DNA of 64,000 nt from JBDTSW01 sp963797835. GTDB lineage: Bacteria > Actinomycetota > Thermoleophilia > Solirubrobacterales > 70-9. The translations under genes and the position numbers were made by a program. The notes beneath the pieces were generated by a model that was given only the letters and a program-made list of their open reading frames with translations, was not told the origin of the DNA and did not search any database. The DNA lies in assembly GCA_963797835.1 (NCBI GenBank), contig CAWCRN010000022.1, forward strand, positions 91,509 to 155,508. The letters are read 5' to 3'. Positions 61,505 to 64,000 of the stretch are shown one piece after another (the first letter of the stretch is position 1; each line of letters opens with the position of its first letter).

Positions 61505-63058
61505 GTGCGCAAGCTCTGCCTGATCGTCGTCGACTCGCTTCGCACCGACATGCTCCACCGGACCGTGGCGGCCGGCGACGCGCCGAACTTCGCCGCCCTG
61601 CTCGAGCGCGGCGACCTGGTCGAGGACTGCGTCTCGTCCTTCCCGACGGTGACGCCCGTCTGCAACGCGGAGATCGTCACCGGCGCCGGCCCGGGCCGGG
61701 CGCCGGACGGCTCACCCGGGCACGGGATCATGGGGATGAACTGGTACCACCGGGTCGAGGGGCGCTACGTCGAGTACGGCAACTCGCTCGAGGCGACGCG
61801 CGCGTTCGGCCTCTTCCGCAGCCTCTACGACATCGTCTACAACCTCAACATGGCCCACCTCTCCAGCGAGGTGGAGACGGTGTTCGAGCGGCTGGGCGAC
61901 CGCGGCGTGCGCACCGCCTGCACGCCGTTCCTCGTCTACCGCGGCCGGACCCGCCACGAGATGAGCCTCGACGGGATGCTGCGCAAGGTCGCGCTCGCGG
62001 CGAACTTCCGCCACGCCACCTGGGGCCCCGACGAGCTGTTCTGGGGCGAGCTCTACGCCAGCCGGCGCGTCCCCTGCAAGCCGACGCTGGCGCGGCCGGG
62101 CACCCGCGACGAGTACTCGGGCTGCGTCGGGCGCGAGCTGGTCCGCGACGACGCCTACGACTTCCTCCTCTTCAGCCTCCCCGACAACGACTACCACTCC
62201 CACAAGGAGGGGCCGGAGGGACAGGCGGACTCGATCGCCCTCGCCGACGCGGCGTTCGGCGAGCTGGTCGAGGCGGCGGGCGGGATCGACGCGTTCTGCG
62301 AGGAACACGCCGTGATCCTCACCGCCGACCACGCCCAGAGCGACGTGGCCGCCGGCTGGGACATGGCCGGGCTGATCGGGGCCGAGTGGCGGGTTCTCCA
62401 GCCGAACGACCCGACCCCGGACGCGGCTGAGGTGGCCGTAAGCCCCACGGCCCGCGCCGGCGCCGTCTACGTGCTCGCCCACGGGCGCCGGCGCCTGCGC
62501 GCCCACGCCGACGTGCGGGCGCGCATCGGCCGCTCCGAGGAGGCCGACCTGGCCGCCTGGCTCGCGGGGCCCGACGGCGAGCCGATCGAGCGCCCCGGCG
62601 TCGGCACCCCGGACCTCGACGGAGCGGAGGCCGTGATCGAGGCGGCCGCGGGCAGCCCGGCCGCCGGCAAGGAGCTCCGCTTCCGCCCGGGCGCGGGCGA
62701 CACCGACGAGCGCGGCGACGGCTGGGACCTCGAAGGCGACCTCGCGGTGCTGGGACTCGAACGCGCCGACGGACGCCTCGTGAGCGCCACCCACCCGGAC
62801 CCCTTGGGCCGTCTGTGGAGCGCGGTCACCTCGCCGCATGCCGGCGACGTGCTCGTCTCGCTCGCGCCCGGCTACGAGACGGTGGACTGGGGCGGGATGA
62901 CCCACGTCGGCGGCGGCAGCCACGGGGCGCTGAGCGCCGAGGACTCCCTCGTGCCACTGCTCACCGTGGGGATGGAACCCGGGGCGACCGCCGACCGCGG
63001 CCGGTGGCGGATCTCGGATGTTGCCGGGCTGGTCACCCGGCACTTCGGCAGGGGCTAG
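61505..63058 (+). CDS. alkaline-phosphatase-fold hydrolase (NPP/PglZ-like)
   Basis: The 517-residue GTG-start protein belongs to the alkaline phosphatase superfamily. It shows LCLIVVDSLRTDML (metal Asp), SSFPTVTPVCNAEIVTGAGP with the Thr nucleophile (near residue 50), FSLPDNDYHSHKEGPEGQ (Asp/His metal ligands), AVILTADHAQSDV and HVGGGSHGALSAEDSLVPL with the late His. It resembles nucleotide pyrophosphatases/phosphodiesterases. No signal peptide is seen, so it may be cytoplasmic. A TAGCCT box ends 9 nt before the GTG. It converges on the SDR gene at a shared CTAG. Confidence 0.85.
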   Translation: MRKLCLIVVDSLRTDMLHRTVAAGDAPNFAALLERGDLVEDCVSSFPTVTPVCNAEIVTGAGPGRAPDGSPGHGIMGMNWYHRVEGRYVEYGNSLEATRAFGLFRSLYDIVYNLNMAHLSSEVETVFERLGDRGVRTACTPFLVYRGRTRHEMSLDGMLRKVALAANFRHATWGPDELFWGELYASRRVPCKPTLARPGTRDEYSGCVGRELVRDDAYDFLLFSLPDNDYHSHKEGPEGQADSIALADAAFGELVEAAGGIDAFCEEHAVILTADHAQSDVAAGWDMAGLIGAEWRVLQPNDPTPDAAEVAVSPTARAGAVYVLAHGRRRLRAHADVRARIGRSEEADLAAWLAGPDGEPIERPGVGTPDLDGAEAVIEAAAGSPAAGKELRFRPGAGDTDERGDGWDLEGDLAVLGLERADGRLVSATHPDPLGRLWSAVTSPHAGDVLVSLAPGYETVDWGGMTHVGGGSHGALSAEDSLVPLLTVGMEPGATADRGRWRISDVAGLVTRHFGRG

Positions 63059-63982
63059 ACGGGGGCCGGCTCCAGGCCGAACGAGACGCCGGTCAGCTCC
63101 TCGGATACGTCCCACAACCGCCGTCCCAGCTCGGGGTCGTTGGCCCGCGACGTCGCCCGCACCTGGGTCGGGGCGCCGCGGGCCTCGCGGAACCCGTCCG
63201 GCCCGTAGAACTCCCCGCCCTCGACCCCCGGCGCCGTCGCGGCGTAGAGCTGCGGCAGGGTGCCGTCCTCGGCGCTCTGCGCCACCAGCGCGTTGCCGAC
63301 CTTAAGCACCTGCTTCATCCACCCGGTCGGCCCGGCGCTCTGGAGGTTGGTCGCCGAGTAGCCCGGATGCGCGAGGACGCTCTTCACGGGCGAGCCCGCG
63401 GCCCGCAGGCGGCGGTCGAGCTCGATCCCGAAGGCGGCGTTGGCGAGCTTCGAGCGCTGGTAGGCCGCGCGCGGCTCGTAGCCGTGCTCCCAGCCGAGGT
63501 CGTCGAAGTCGATCCGCCCGGGGCGGTGCTCGAGGCTGGTGACGGTGACGACCCGCGGATCGCTGCCGCCGAGCTTGCCGAGGAGCAGGCCGGTGAGCGC
63601 GAAGTGGCCGAGGTGGTTGGTGCCGAACTGGAGCTCGAAGCCGTCCGCGGTCTCCGAGCGCGGCGGCATCATCACCCCGGCGTTGTTGACCAGCACGTCG
63701 AGGCGCGCGTGGTCGCCGGCGACCGCGGCGGCCAGCTCGCGAACCGACTTCAGGTCGGCGAGGTCCAGCACCCGCGCCTCGACCTTGGCGTCGGGCACCT
63801 GCTCGCGGATCTCGGCCTCGGCGGAGGCGCACTTGGCGTCGTCGCGGGCGGTGATGATCGCCGTCGCACCCGCCCTGGCCAGCTCGCGGGCGGTGATCGA
63901 GCCCCAGGCCGCTGTTGGCCCCGGTGACGAGGATGGTCCGGCCTGACTGGTCGGGAACCTGCTCGACGCTCCAGTCGCTCAT
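63055..63982 (-). CDS. short-chain dehydrogenase/reductase (one frame break)
   Basis: The protein of about 308 residues is a retinol-dehydrogenase-like SDR: GRTILVTGANSGLG (NADP-binding TGxxxGxG), LDVLVNNAGVMMPP (NNAG), VTVTSLEHRPG with the catalytic Ser, and YQRSKLANAAFGIEL for the YxxxK. It would reduce or oxidise a lipophilic alcohol or ketone. The frame breaks near 63903, just after NSGLG, with one extra base, and continues as SITARELARAGATAIITARD. A TAGGGT box lies 10 nt upstream of the ATG. Confidence 0.88.
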
Positions 63983-64000
63983 CGCCCCGCCAACCCTAGC

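Overview
The window is high-GC actinobacterial DNA centred on the chromosomal replication origin. Two blocks identify it. On the minus strand, in the order of transcription, lie dnaA, dnaN, recF, a DciA-like gene (DUF721), gyrB and gyrA. Diverging from dnaA on the plus strand are rpmH, rnpA, yidD, yidC, jag, rsmG, parA and parB. A second hallmark is the actinobacterial fhaA-fhaB-pstP-rodA-pbpA-pknB envelope-growth operon. Codon use, the PspC/LiaF-type proteins and many short-leader genes fit a deep-branching actinobacterium; Thermoleophilia (Solirubrobacterales) is my inference, not a proof.

Layout. 0-6.9 kb: surface polysaccharide genes (Wzx-like flippase, O-antigen ligase, a small FlgD-Ig-like protein, two tandem stand-alone LytR_C proteins, a CapD/WbpM-type nucleotide-sugar dehydratase). 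6.9-8.4 kb: a DedA protein followed by an UppP-like undecaprenyl-PP phosphatase, both linked to lipid-carrier recycling. 8.9-11.1 kb: purM, a DJ-1/PfpI protein and a small membrane protein. 11.3-22.9 kb: three Ser/Thr kinases, the FHA proteins, PP2C phosphatase, RodA, a class B PBP, PASTA kinase and D-Ala-D-Ala ligase. 23-28 kb: a secreted CARDB-like protein, pheA, an HNH nuclease, a TAP-like lipoprotein hydrolase and an ATP-grasp enzyme. 28.4-32.9 kb: an operon of four sulfotransferase-like genes and one glycosyltransferase-like gene. 32.9-34.7 kb: an ABC exporter. 34.9-44.4 kb and 44.6-49.3 kb: the origin clusters. 49-55 kb: VOC protein, pdxH, tRNA-Ile(GAT), an SRPBCC protein, a bifunctional-nuclease-family protein and a LiaFSR-like envelope-stress cassette. 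55-64 kb: cupin, TetR, cyclopropane-fatty-acid synthase, a second ddl, an aminotransferase, small membrane proteins, an alkaline-phosphatase-fold enzyme and an SDR.

Quality caveat. About 27 single-base frame breaks can be seen, including in genes that must work (dnaA, dnaN, recF, jag). Homologous sequence continues in another frame each time, so most are probably assembly or read errors. They are densest in pbpA (about ten). Several apparent gene fusions (pstP-rodA, aminotransferase-ddl) are best explained the same way.

Beyond annotation. No exotic new multi-gene system is evident. The most notable patterns are: (i) at least five convergent gene pairs end on one shared CTAG tetranucleotide; (ii) two families of dispersed palindromic elements, one of which supplies the stop codon of rsmG; (iii) a TAnnnT box 6-12 nt before the start codon of about 16 genes, indicating leaderless or near-leaderless mRNAs; (iv) several unlisted small ORFs, one preceded by a near-perfect complement of the 16S rRNA 3' tail.
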